DNA from: Halomonas beimenensis
Lineage (GTDB): Bacteria; Pseudomonadota; Gammaproteobacteria; Pseudomonadales; Halomonadaceae
Length of the DNA stretch: 64,000 bases
NCBI RefSeq assembly: GCF_002549795.1
Contig: NZ_CP021435.1
Location: forward strand, 2,046,001-2,110,000
Direction: 5' to 3'
Below are positions 54,023 to 64,000 of the stretch, in pieces. Numbering within the stretch: position 1 is the stretch's first letter; each line of letters starts with the position of its first letter. Made by a program: the position numbers and the translations under genes. The notes under the pieces are model-generated. The model searched no databases, had not been told where the DNA came from, and saw nothing but the letters and a program-made list of their open reading frames with translations.

Positions 54023-56408
54023 CGGACTCCCCCTCGTCGTCGTTGCCATCGTTACCGCTACCCGGGGGGACGGGGCGCGGCCGGCTACGCCGGACCGCCT
54101 CGCGGAACGCCGCGAGGCGCTCGGCGACCCGGTCATCCAGCGACCGCTCGTCCTCTGCCGACTCGGCCAGCAGTGCCAGCGCCTCGTCGACATGATGGAT
54201 GGCGTAGATCCGGAACCGGTCCGAGGCCACGGCCTCGCGGACCTCGCTCCCCAGCATCAGGTGCTCGACGTTGCTGGCCGGCAGGATCACCCCCTGCCCC
54301 GACAGCTCGCCGCGTGCCCGGCACACCTCGAAGAACCCCTCGACCTTCTCGTTGATGCCGCCCACCGCCTGCACCTCACCGTGCTGGTTGATCGACCCGG
54401 TGACGGCGAAGGCCTGGTCCAGGGGAAGCCGCGCGATGGCGGACACCAGCGCACAGGCTTCCGCCACCGAGGCGCTGTCGCCCTCCACCCCGCCGTAGGA
54501 CTGCTCGAAGGCCAGGCTCGCCGACAGCGACAGGGGCTCGTCGCCGGCATAGCGATTGGCCAGGTAGCGGGCCAGGATCATCACCGCCTTGGAATGGACG
54601 GGACCGCCCATCTTGGCTTCGCGCTCGATGTCCACGACCTGGCCGTTGCCCGGGCGGGCGGTGGCGGTGATGCGGATCGGCTGCCCGAAGCCGTGATCGG
54701 TCAGCCGCAACACCGTCAGGCCGTTGACCTGGCCGACGCGAGCCCCGTCGGTATCGATCATCAGGGTGCCACGGGTGATCAGCTCATGGCTGTGTTCCCG
54801 CAGCCGGTCGGCGCGGCGGCGCTGCTCGGACACCGCCCGCTCCACGGACTCGCGGCCGATCGTCTCCTGGCCGTCCTCGCCCGCCCAGTGGTTCGCCTCC
54901 ACCAGCAGGTCATGCAGATCGCGATGGCGGGCGGTGAGCTTGCGCTGGTCATCGGCCAGCCGACTGGCCCGTTCGATCACCGCGGCCACGCCCTCCGGGT
55001 CCAGGGGTCGCAGGTCCTCCTCCCGGGCGAGCATGGCGATCATGCGCGCATAGAGATGGAGCTTGTCGTGGTCGCGGTCGAACTCGTCGTCCAGGTCGGC
55101 CTGGACCTTGAACAGCTCCAGGAAGTCCGGGTCGTGCTCGCAAAGCAGGTAGTAGAGCAGGCGATCGCCCAGCAGCACGACCTTGACGTCGAGCGGCACC
55201 GGTTCGGGCTCCAGGGTCATGGTGCTGATCAATCCGTAGGCCTGTTCCAGGGATTCGGTGCGGATGCGCCCGCTGGACAGCACCCGCTTGAGGGTCTCCC
55301 AGGCGCCGGGCTGGGTCAGCAGGCCGCGCACGTCGAGCACCAGGTAGCCGCCACTGGCCCGGTGCAGGGCCCCGGCACGTATCAGGCTGAAGTCGGTGAG
55401 CAGGGTGCCGTTGTGGACCTGGTGCTCGATACGGCCGACCAGGTGCTGGTGGCTGGGCAGGTCCTGGTAGACCACCGGCGCGCCCTGGGCGTCGCCATTG
55501 TCCACCAGCAGGTTGATGCGCAGGCGACTGAACACCGCCTCCGGCGGGACCTCGGGCTCGTCGCTGCGGAAGGCATCCACGTTGTCGAGGATCGCCTGGC
55601 GAATCCCGGCGAGGTGCGCGAGCACACCTTCGGAGTCCGCATAGCGCTCCTCCAGCTCCTCCAGGGGGCCGCCGATGGCGGACTGGAGCATTTCCTCCGT
55701 CAGCGTGTTGATCTGCTCGCGCAGCGACTTGGCCAGCTTGGGCATCCGTCGGATCGCCTGGGTCAGCTTGCGCTGCAGGATCTCGACGTTCCGCTCGATA
55801 CGCTCGCGCTCCTCCTGGTCGAGGGCCTGATAGGCGTCCGGTGACAGCATCTCGCCGTTCTCGTCGGCCGGCGCGAAGGTGAAGCCGCTGGGGGTGGAGA
55901 GCAGCAGGATGTCGTGTTCCCGGGCCTCGCGGCGCACCGCCTCCACGGCATCGCGCTGGCGCTCGCCCATGGCCTGCTTGAGCTCGTGGAGGCGATTCTG
56001 GTACTCGTCGCTCTCGAAGACCGCCGGGATGGCGCTGGCGAGTTCCTCGATCAGTCGCTCGATGTCGCCGCGCAATTGTCGCCCGATCCCCGGCGGCACC
56101 CGCAGCAGGCGTGGACTGGCGGGGTCATCGAAGTTGTTGAGGTAGCAAAGATCGGGGGGCACCGAGCCCTCGGCGGCGCGATCCTCGAGGAAACGGGTGA
56201 CCAGCCCCCGCAGCCCGTGACCGGCCGGCCCCAGCACATAGAGGTTGAAGCCGTCGTGGGGAATCGCCGTGCCCAGGGTCAGGGCCTCCCGCGCCCGGTC
56301 CTGGCCGCCGATCAGGCCCAGCGGCTCGAGCTCGCTGGTCAGGGCGAAGTCGAAGGTCTCGCTCGGGCAACGCCGGAACACCGCCTCCACCGTCAAGGGT
56401 TCCATCAT
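54009..56408 (-). CDS. Lon-like ATP-binding protease (AAA_32/LonB-type)
   Basis: A 799-residue protein with an N-terminal AAA-like region. GLIGGQDRAREALTLG lies near residue 35, followed by NLYVLGPAGHGLRGLV, where the P-loop is degenerate. A long helical insert and a typical AAA_32 core with GGYLVLDVRGLLTQPGAWETLKRVL follow. The C-terminal Lon protease domain (about 560-760) has the catalytic Ser in VEGDSASVAEACALVSAI and Lys in GGINEKVEGFFEVC. The start at 56408 has an AAAGGAG box; ATG 56435 upstream has none. The Gly-His-Gly-Leu-Arg replacement of the usual GKT suggests weak or absent ATP hydrolysis at that site, as in related Lon-like proteins. It is coupled to the Usp gene. Confidence 0.88.
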   Translation of the reverse strand: MMEPLTVEAVFRRCPSETFDFALTSELEPLGLIGGQDRAREALTLGTAIPHDGFNLYVLGPAGHGLRGLVTRFLEDRAAEGSVPPDLCYLNNFDDPASPRLLRVPPGIGRQLRGDIERLIEELASAIPAVFESDEYQNRLHELKQAMGERQRDAVEAVRREAREHDILLLSTPSGFTFAPADENGEMLSPDAYQALDQEERERIERNVEILQRKLTQAIRRMPKLAKSLREQINTLTEEMLQSAIGGPLEELEERYADSEGVLAHLAGIRQAILDNVDAFRSDEPEVPPEAVFSRLRINLLVDNGDAQGAPVVYQDLPSHQHLVGRIEHQVHNGTLLTDFSLIRAGALHRASGGYLVLDVRGLLTQPGAWETLKRVLSSGRIRTESLEQAYGLISTMTLEPEPVPLDVKVVLLGDRLLYYLLCEHDPDFLELFKVQADLDDEFDRDHDKLHLYARMIAMLAREEDLRPLDPEGVAAVIERASRLADDQRKLTARHRDLHDLLVEANHWAGEDGQETIGRESVERAVSEQRRRADRLREHSHELITRGTLMIDTDGARVGQVNGLTVLRLTDHGFGQPIRITATARPGNGQVVDIEREAKMGGPVHSKAVMILARYLANRYAGDEPLSLSASLAFEQSYGGVEGDSASVAEACALVSAIARLPLDQAFAVTGSINQHGEVQAVGGINEKVEGFFEVCRARGELSGQGVILPASNVEHLMLGSEVREAVASDRFRIYAIHHVDEALALLAESAEDERSLDDRVAERLAAFREAVRRSRPRPVPPGSGNDGNDDEGESDGRE

Positions 56409-56471
56409 GGCCTGTCTCCTTTGCCGACAGGGCAAGTATGGAAGATGCGCGAGGCCTCTGCCCGAGGCGGG

Positions 56472-56918
56472 TCAGTTCAGGACATCACGGATGACGGCAT
56501 GGATGATGTCATGGGTCGCGTCCACCAGGACGACGTCCCATCCGACCCGTCGCCACTCGTAGCCTTCATGGTGGGGCAGGTCACGAAGGATGTCGGTATC
56601 GAGACGCTTGGCGATCCCCGGGGGCAAGGGCTTGCCCCGGGCCAGGTTCATGCGGATCCCCGGCGGCAGCCGCTCGCGGTCGTCGATCGCCAGGGTGTCC
56701 CGATGCCGGCGAAAGACCTCGCGGATCAGGGTCGCCTCGATGCTCGGCTCCTCGACGTGCCGCGCCGGGGGCGTCTCGTCATGGCCCCTCTCGGCCTGCC
56801 CCCCGGCGGCCTTGGCATGACCGGGCGGCTGGCCATTGCCAGGGCTGGCCACCACCGGCGATGCGGCGAGCAGCAGGCTCAGGGCCGTCACCAGGCGATA
56901 ACGGCGACGTGACCTCAT
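56472..56918 (-). CDS. CigR/RcnB-like periplasmic protein
   Basis: A 148-residue secreted protein. The N-terminal signal peptide (MRSRRRYRLVTALSLLLAASPVVA) is followed by a low-complexity Gly/Pro/His region. The conserved C-terminal domain has LPPGIRMNLARGKPLPPGIAKRL and GYEWRRVGWDVVLVDATHDIIHAVIRDVL. This domain is shared by RcnB and the Salmonella CigR group. The ATG at 56918 follows a clear AGGAGG box. It lies 63 bases upstream of the Lon-like gene on the same strand. The role is unknown; the family name comes from a Salmonella virulence context that need not apply. Confidence 0.8.
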   Translation of the reverse strand: MRSRRRYRLVTALSLLLAASPVVASPGNGQPPGHAKAAGGQAERGHDETPPARHVEEPSIEATLIREVFRRHRDTLAIDDRERLPPGIRMNLARGKPLPPGIAKRLDTDILRDLPHHEGYEWRRVGWDVVLVDATHDIIHAVIRDVLN

Positions 56919-57030
56919 GGGACCTCCTCCTTTGCCGGGTAGCTGCCCTAGTCGTCCATCGTGCAAGCGGCGAGCAGATACGACGCCGCCCGGCGGGCCG
57001 GGCGTCGTCGTCATGAGGCGGCGGCGATGC

Positions 57031-59403
<2,373 letters not shown>

Positions 59404-59439
59404 GAGACCCCCTTGGATTGGATGTCGGCACCACGGTAC

Positions 59440-59458
59440 TCATGACACGCCGTCATGA
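59440..59458. promoter_or_regulatory. Inverted repeat upstream of ppsA
   Basis: TCATGAC-ACGCC-GTCATGA has perfect seven-base arms. It sits in the 231-base gap between divergent ppsA and ppsR, 37 bases before the ppsA start. It could be an operator in the promoter or 5-prime leader of ppsA. No clear -10/-35 pair could be fixed in this gap. Confidence 0.4.
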
Positions 59459-59634
59459 ATGGATGGTGGCGACTCTACCAGCGGGGGACCATATTCGCCA
59501 TTGGTCTAACATCGAAGTCACTGGAGGTTTTTTACAACAACGCGCCGTTCGGGGCGATTCCTGTAGTCGGCGCCTTGTCTCGCCTCCCGGCAGGCTCGAC
59601 AATACCGCCATTCTTACCAGCCCGAGCCATCGCC

Positions 59635-60468
59635 ATGACGCGCACCGCCTTCTTCATCTCCGACGGCACCGGCATCACCGCCGAGAGCCTGGGCCGAAGC
59701 CTGCTGGCCCAGTTCGAGAACGTCGACATCCGCATGCTCACCAAGCCCTACATCGACAGCGTCGACAAGGCCAGGCGCCTGGTCGAGATCATCGAGGCCA
59801 CCGCGGTCAAGGACGGCGAGACCCCGATCATCATCGACACCATCGTCGACCAGGACGTGCGCAACGTGATCCGCGACGCGCCGGGCTTCAAGGTGGACAT
59901 CTTCTCTACCTTCCTCGAGCCCCTCGAGCAGGAGCTGGCCACCCACTCCTCGTACAGCGTCGGCCGTACCCACGCCATCGGCAGCGACGACGTCTACATG
60001 GATCGCATCCACTCGGTGCATTTCGCCCTGGACAACGACGACGGCGCCCGTACCCACCAGTACGACGAGGCCGACATCATCCTGGTGGGCGTGTCGCGCT
60101 GCGGCAAGACCCCTTCCTCGCTCTACCTGGCGCTGCAGTTCGGCATCCGTGCCGCCAACTACCCGCTGACCGAGGACGACCAGGACGAGGACGGCAATCT
60201 CAAGCTGCCCGGGGTGCTGGCCCGGCATCGACACAAGCTGTTCGGCCTGACCATCGACCCCCGTCGGCTGGCGGCGATCCGTCACGAGCGCCGCCCCAAC
60301 AGCCGCTACAGCTCCATCGATCAGTGCGTCCAGGAGGTCCAGCAGGCCGAGGCCCTCTACCGTCGCATGCACATCCCCTTCATCGACACCACCCGCTTCT
60401 CGGTGGAGGAGATCTCGACGCGGATGATCGCCGAGACCGGGATCAACCGGCGCTTCTCGCCGCGCTGA
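59635..60468 (+). CDS. ppsR: PEP synthase regulatory kinase/phosphorylase PpsR
   Basis: A 277-residue DUF299 protein that inactivates and reactivates PpsA by ADP-dependent phosphorylation and phosphate-dependent dephosphorylation of a Thr near the catalytic His. [24 protein letters not shown] at the start, the P-loop-like [28 protein letters not shown] near residue 150-180 and [25 protein letters not shown] are standard. The ATG at 59635 starts exactly at the conserved N-terminus. Divergent placement from ppsA confirms the partner. No ribosome binding site stands out. Confidence 0.96.
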   Translation: MTRTAFFISDGTGITAESLGRSLLAQFENVDIRMLTKPYIDSVDKARRLVEIIEATAVKDGETPIIIDTIVDQDVRNVIRDAPGFKVDIFSTFLEPLEQELATHSSYSVGRTHAIGSDDVYMDRIHSVHFALDNDDGARTHQYDEADIILVGVSRCGKTPSSLYLALQFGIRAANYPLTEDDQDEDGNLKLPGVLARHRHKLFGLTIDPRRLAAIRHERRPNSRYSSIDQCVQEVQQAEALYRRMHIPFIDTTRFSVEEISTRMIAETGINRRFSPR

Positions 60469-60601
60469 GCGGCCAGGCGAAGGTTCCAGCAGAAAGTCAA
60501 AAGTAGCAAGGAAACCCAGCCAGGTGGCCCTCCTGCCAGGAGAACGCCCCGCTGGGAATCGCCGGTGGGGTCCTCTTGTCACTTTCTACTTGTCACTTGC
60601 G

Positions 60602-60623
60602 ACTCGGCGGCTCGGCGCTCGGC
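60602..60623. repeat. Short GCTCGGC heptamer repeat
   Basis: ACTCGGCG followed by two perfect GCTCGGC units, the reverse complement of the variant unit in the tract at 38387-38435. It lies between the convergent ppsR and CoA-transferase genes. The rest of this 170-base gap has an interrupted self-complementary stretch (CTTGTCACTTTCTACTTG against similar A/G-rich sequence near 60493-60512) that may end transcription from both sides. Confidence 0.5.
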
Positions 60624-60638
60624 GCTTGTAGCTCGAGG

Positions 60639-61844
60639 CTATCTCACCACCCCGGCCCGTCTGAGTCGGGCGATATCGGCCTCCGAGAGCCCCATCTCGG
60701 CCAGCAGGGCATCGCTGTCCTGCCCCAGCGCCGGCGGAGGTGCCTCGCTGGTCGCGCTCTCGCCGTCGAAGCGCAGCGGGTTGGCCACCTGGGGGATCCG
60801 GCGTCCATCGGACGGGAGCTCCCGATACAGGCCGCGATGGCGCACCTGGGGGTCGTCGAAGACCTCGCTCAGGGTGTTGATCGGCCCGGCGGGGATGCCG
60901 CGCGCCTCCAGTTCGACGAGCCAGTCGTCGCGCCCCCGGGTCAGGAAGGCCTCGGCGATCCTCGGCACCAGCACCTCGCGGTTGCCGACCCGGGCGGCGT
61001 TGGTCGCGAAGGCCGGATCCTCGGCCCATTCCGGGTGGCCGAGCAGGTCGGCCAGACGGGCGAACTGGGCATCGTTGCCTACGGTGAGCACCAGGTGGCC
61101 GTCGGCGCAGGCGAAGGCCTGGTAGGGCACGATGTTGGGATGGGCGTTGCCGTGTCGCTCGGGATCGACCCCGCTGACCAGGGCATTCAGGGCCTGGTTG
61201 GCCAGGGTGGCGACCTGGACATCGAGCAGCGCCACGTCGATATGCCGCCCCACCCCGGAGCTGCGCCGCTCGTGAAGCGCCGCCAGCACCCCGATGGTGG
61301 CGTAGAGCCCGGTCATCACGTCGGTGATCGCCACCCCGGTCTTCATGGGCATGCCGTCCGGCTCGCCGGTCAGGCTCATCAGCCCGCCCATGGCCTGGAT
61401 CATGAAGTCGTAGCCGGCCCGGTGGGCATAGGGCCCATCCTGGCCGAAGCCGGTGATGGAGCAGACCGTCAGCCGCGGGTTGCGCGCGCGCAGGCTGGCG
61501 GCGTCCAGGCCGTACCTGGCCAGCCCGCCCACCTTGAAGTTCTCCAGCACCACGTCGGCGCCGTCGGCCAGCGCCCGCACCAGGGCCTGGCCGTCCTCGG
61601 TGGCGAGGTCGACGGCCAGCGACTGCTTGCCACGGTTGGCGCACAGGTAGTAGGCCGCCAGCCGCTCCGCGCCGCCCACGCCCTCCAGCCAGGGGGGTCC
61701 CCACCCTCGGGTATCGTCGCCGCGCCCGGGGTGCTCGATCTTGATCACCCGGGCCCCCAGGTCGGCGAGCAGCTGGCCGGCCCAGGGGCCGGCCAGGACC
61801 CGTGACAGGTCCAGCACCACGACGCCGTCCATCGGTCCGCTCAT
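60639..61844 (-). CDS. CaiB/BaiF family CoA-transferase (probable glutarate CoA-transferase)
   Basis: A 401-residue class III CoA-transferase. The family core is DGVVVLDLSRVLAGPWAGQLLADLGARVIKIE at the start and LCANRGKQSLAVDL near 75. NPRLTVCSITGFGQDGPYAHRAGYDFMIQAMGGLMSLTGEPDG holds the catalytic Asp region near residue 170. The ATG at 61844 follows AAGGAG. It shares strand and neighbourhood with glutaryl-CoA dehydrogenase, 241 bases upstream, which suggests a succinyl-CoA:glutarate transferase that activates glutarate. The substrate is inferred from context alone. The dispersed repeat copy 2 lies between the two genes. Confidence 0.88.
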   Translation of the reverse strand: MSGPMDGVVVLDLSRVLAGPWAGQLLADLGARVIKIEHPGRGDDTRGWGPPWLEGVGGAERLAAYYLCANRGKQSLAVDLATEDGQALVRALADGADVVLENFKVGGLARYGLDAASLRARNPRLTVCSITGFGQDGPYAHRAGYDFMIQAMGGLMSLTGEPDGMPMKTGVAITDVMTGLYATIGVLAALHERRSSGVGRHIDVALLDVQVATLANQALNALVSGVDPERHGNAHPNIVPYQAFACADGHLVLTVGNDAQFARLADLLGHPEWAEDPAFATNAARVGNREVLVPRIAEAFLTRGRDDWLVELEARGIPAGPINTLSEVFDDPQVRHRGLYRELPSDGRRIPQVANPLRFDGESATSEAPPPALGQDSDALLAEMGLSEADIARLRRAGVVR

Positions 61845-61873
61845 CTTGACTCCTTGCTCACTCGGGGCTGATC

Positions 61874-62060
61874 CGGCGACAAGCCTGCGAGGAGGCGCTG
61901 TGAATACCTCCCTGTACGCTACCGACGCCCTGCGGCGCTCTCGCCTCCTGCGCCGCTTGCAGGACCGGTGCTGGCCATCCCTGGCCAGCCCGTTCGGAGC
62001 AGTGCTCCTCACCCCTGGCGTAGGACCTCCTCTTCGGCTTGTCCCCGGCGCCCCTCGTTG
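61874..62060 (+). repeat. Dispersed structured intergenic repeat, copy 2
   Basis: Related over its whole length to 9926-10140, same orientation. The hairpin GCTGGCCA-TCCC-TGGCCAGC (61970-61989) corresponds to GGGTTGGCCA-TCCG-TGGCCAACCC of copy 1, with paired changes on both arms. The following small hairpin GGAGC/GCTCC (61996-62008) stands where copy 1 has AAGAACAT/ATGTTCTT. It fills the gap between gcdH and the CoA-transferase gene and is antisense to both. Confidence 0.75.
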
Positions 62061-62085
62061 GGGACAACTTCGTCGTTTCCATGGG

Positions 62086-63267
62086 TCAGCAGGTAAAGGC
62101 CTGCAGGCCGGTCTGGGCGCGCCCCAGGATCAGCGCATGGACGTCGTGAGTCCCCTCGTAGGTGTTGACCGCCTCGAGGTTCATCACGTGGCGGATGACG
62201 TGGTATTCGTCACTGATGCCGTTGCCGCCGTGCATGTCCCGAGCCACTCGGGCGATGTCCAGGGCCTTGCCGCAGTTGTTGCGCTTGATCAGCGAGATGG
62301 CCTCGGGGACCAGCTGTCCCTCGTCGATCATGCGCCCCACCCGCAGGGCGGCCTGCAGGCCCAGGGCGATCTCGGTCTGCATGTCGGCAAGCTTCTTCTG
62401 GATCAGCTGGTTGGCGGCCAGGGGCCGGCCGAACTGCTTGCGCTCCAGGGTGTAGTCACGGGCGGCGTGCCAGCAAGCCTCGGCGGCGCCCATGCTGCCC
62501 CAGGCGATGCCGTAGCGAGCCCGGTTGAGGCAGGAGAAGGGCCCCTTGAGGCCGGTGACGCCGGGCAGGCGGGCGTCGTCGCCGACCTCCACGTCCTGCA
62601 GGGCGATCTGACCGGTCACCGAGGCCCGCAGGCTGAACTTGCCCTCGATCTTGGGCGCCGAGAGGCCCTTCAAGCCCTTCTCGAGCACGAAGCCACGGAT
62701 CACGCCCTCCTCGTCCTTGGCCCAGACCACGAAGACGTCGGCGATCGGCGAGTTGGTGATCCAGGTCTTGGTGCCATTGAGTCGCCAGCCGTTCTCGGTG
62801 CGCACGGCTCGGGTCGACATGCCGCCGGGGTCGGACCCGTGGTCGGGCTCGGTGAGCCCGAAGGCGCCGACCCACTCCCCGCTGGCCAGCCGGGGCAGGT
62901 ACCTGTCCTTCTGGGCCTCGCTGCCGAAGGCGTGGATGGGGTACATCACCAGGCTGGACTGCACGCTCATGGCGCTGCGATACCCGGAGTCGACCCGCTC
63001 GACCTCCCGGGCGATGAGCCCGTAGCTCACGTAGTTCATGCCGGCACAGCCGTAGCCGTCGATGGTGGCGCCGAGCAGGCCGAGCTCGCCCATCTCGTTC
63101 ATGATCTCGCGGTCGAAACGCTCGTGGCGGTTGGCCTCGAGCACTCGCGGCAGCAGCTGCTCCTGGCAGTAGTCGTGGGCGGTCTGCAGGACCATCCGCT
63201 CGTCCTCGCCGAGCTGGTCGACGAGGCGGAAGGGGTCATCCCAGGTGACGGGGGTGATCTGGCTCAT
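62086..63267 (-). CDS. gcdH: Glutaryl-CoA dehydrogenase
   Basis: A 393-residue flavoprotein of the acyl-CoA dehydrogenase family that oxidatively decarboxylates glutaryl-CoA to crotonyl-CoA in lysine and tryptophan breakdown. [21 protein letters not shown] and [25 protein letters not shown] are the FAD and substrate motifs. [25 protein letters not shown] near the C-terminus contains the catalytic Glu; this last motif and the length are specific for GcdH. An operator-like palindrome and a sigma-70 promoter lie immediately upstream. Electrons would pass to ETF. Confidence 0.94.
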   Translation of the reverse strand: MSQITPVTWDDPFRLVDQLGEDERMVLQTAHDYCQEQLLPRVLEANRHERFDREIMNEMGELGLLGATIDGYGCAGMNYVSYGLIAREVERVDSGYRSAMSVQSSLVMYPIHAFGSEAQKDRYLPRLASGEWVGAFGLTEPDHGSDPGGMSTRAVRTENGWRLNGTKTWITNSPIADVFVVWAKDEEGVIRGFVLEKGLKGLSAPKIEGKFSLRASVTGQIALQDVEVGDDARLPGVTGLKGPFSCLNRARYGIAWGSMGAAEACWHAARDYTLERKQFGRPLAANQLIQKKLADMQTEIALGLQAALRVGRMIDEGQLVPEAISLIKRNNCGKALDIARVARDMHGGNGISDEYHVIRHVMNLEAVNTYEGTHDVHALILGRAQTGLQAFTC

Positions 63268-63288
63268 GGTGGACGCTCCATATTAATT

Positions 63289-63311
63289 TCTACATTCCAT
63301 GTGAATGTAGA
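63289..63311. promoter_or_regulatory. 23-bp palindromic operator upstream of gcdH
   Basis: TCTACATTC-CATGT-GAATGTAGA has perfect nine-base arms and lies 22 bases upstream of the gcdH start. It overlaps the -10 box and likely start point of the gcdH promoter, the place where a repressor would bind. No regulator gene is visible in the window. Confidence 0.65.
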
Positions 63312-63332
63312 CCTTGTGCGACGCCCTGCCAA
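63304..63332 (-). promoter_or_regulatory. Sigma-70 promoter of gcdH
   Basis: On the minus strand: TTGGCA (63332-63327), a 17-base spacer and TACATT (63309-63304). The -10 box falls inside one arm of the palindrome at 63289-63311. Confidence 0.5.
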
Positions 63333-63334
63333 GC

Positions 63335-64000
63335 CTAGGCCGCCGATTCCCCGCCGGAAGACTGATCCAGCACAAGTCGCAACTGCCACCAGGCGAGCCC
63401 GGCCATCAGCAGATTGGCCGCGAGCAGGCCGGCGAAGATACCCTCGGGCCCGCCCAGCCAGCCTCCCAGCCAGGCCAGCGGCACGGTGAGCACGAAGAGG
63501 CGCACCACCGACAGGCGCATGGCCAGGGCGGGCCGGTGCAGGGCGTTGAGCGAGGACACCGAGAGGATCACCACCCCCTGGGCACCGAGGCCGAGAGGGA
63601 CCAGCCACAGGAAGGTTCGCAGCACCTCCCCCACCGCATCGCTCTCCGCATAGCTCGCCACCAGCCAGGGAGCCAGCCCCTGAAGCAGGGCCCAGACCAG
63701 CAGCTGCCAGGTCAGCACGAAGCCGAAACAACCGAAGATCGCCCGGCGCACCCGGGCCAGCTGGCCGGCGCCGGCGTTCTGGCTGACCAGCGGCGACAGG
63801 GTCATGGACAGCGCCAGCACGGCGATCTGCGAGATGGCCTCGAGACGGGTGCCGACGCCGTAGCCCGCCACGGCGGTATGCCCGTGGCTCGCCACCACCC
63901 GAGTCACCAGGGCCATGGCGATGGGCGTGAAGACGCTGGTCAGCGCGGCCGGCGCGGCGATCCGCGACAGTTCCGACCAGGAGCGCGCCAGGCGCCGCCA
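63335..64000 (-). CDS. MATE-family efflux transporter (C-terminal part, runs off the window)
   Basis: The frame is open to base 64000 and ends at 63335, giving the last 221 residues of an inner-membrane multidrug/cation antiporter. About six hydrophobic helices are visible. The second-half MATE features are GYGVGTRLEAISQIAVLALSMTLSPLVSQNAGAGQ (start of the second bundle) and VPLGLGAQGVVILSVSSLNALHRP. In window coordinates the start lies outside, so no start codon or promoter can be assigned. It is separated from gcdH by 67 bases that contain the gcdH promoter and operator. Confidence 0.85.
   Translation of the reverse strand, partial: WRRLARSWSELSRIAAPAALTSVFTPIAMALVTRVVASHGHTAVAGYGVGTRLEAISQIAVLALSMTLSPLVSQNAGAGQLARVRRAIFGCFGFVLTWQLLVWALLQGLAPWLVASYAESDAVGEVLRTFLWLVPLGLGAQGVVILSVSSLNALHRPALAMRLSVVRLFVLTVPLAWLGGWLGGPEGIFAGLLAANLLMAGLAWWQLRLVLDQSSGGESAA

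Overview
The window is about 64 kb of very GC-rich (roughly 70 percent by eye), densely packed bacterial chromosome. Gene content and protein sequences (AcnB, PpsA/PpsR, HrpB, RhlE, PqiABC, TrhP, QueC/E/D, MiaE, RraA, CydABDC) point to a gammaproteobacterium, most likely Halomonas or a close relative in the Halomonadaceae. The assignment is inferred from family knowledge; no rRNA or other decisive marker is present. I see no tRNA, rRNA, CRISPR array or prophage.

Region by region. 1-2.7 kb: tail of a P-type cation ATPase and the helicase hrpB. 2.8-14.3 kb: a purine uptake and catabolism island: an NCS2 purine permease, a RutR-like TetR regulator, xdhA-xdhB-xdhC for xanthine dehydrogenase (xdhB broken by an in-frame TGA), guanine deaminase, and, beyond an IS110-family insertion, an adenine/adenosine deaminase. 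Two RutR-type palindromes sit in front of the permease and in front of xdhA. 14.3-20.1 kb: cydA-cydB-cydD-cydC, a bd-type oxidase of the short Q-loop (cyanide-insensitive-like) class with its CydDC exporter. 20.4-26.5 kb: a Ca2+/Na+ exchanger, the envelope lipid transport operon pqiABC and the RNA helicase rhlE. 26.6-36.8 kb: two unknown proteins with an MFS carrier, an ABC-FtsX-HlyD export module, an asparaginase, an HDOD-GGDEF protein and small proteins. 36.9-46.0 kb: a tRNA-modification cluster (trhP divergent from queC-queE-queD, then miaE) that also holds a 1299-residue regulator. 46.3-54.0 kb: acnB, DJ-1/PfpI protein, rraA, a membrane-anchored glycerophosphodiesterase and a universal stress protein. 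54.0-60.5 kb: Lon-like protease, CigR-like protein, and divergent ppsA/ppsR. 60.6-64 kb: a CoA-transferase and glutaryl-CoA dehydrogenase (glutarate/lysine breakdown) and a partial MATE transporter.

How the genes work together. The permease brings in purine bases. Adenine and guanine deaminases convert them to hypoxanthine and xanthine, and XdhAB, matured by XdhC, would oxidise these to urate. The shared palindromes suggest that one repressor controls uptake and oxidation. The nonsense codon in xdhB would break the pathway at its last step unless it is a sequence error. PpsR regulates PpsA by reversible phosphorylation. CydDC supports assembly of CydAB. QueD, QueE and QueC turn a GTP-derived pterin into preQ0 for queuosine at the tRNA wobble position, and TrhP and MiaE hydroxylate other tRNA positions.

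The most unusual signals are non-coding. They are an IS110-family element whose 5-prime leader carries a recognisable bridge-RNA target guide matching its insertion site and whose left end is tandemly duplicated; a roughly 200-bp structured repeat present twice with covarying hairpins; a GCCGAAC heptamer tract upstream of the trhP -10 box; and several long perfect palindromes in promoter regions.
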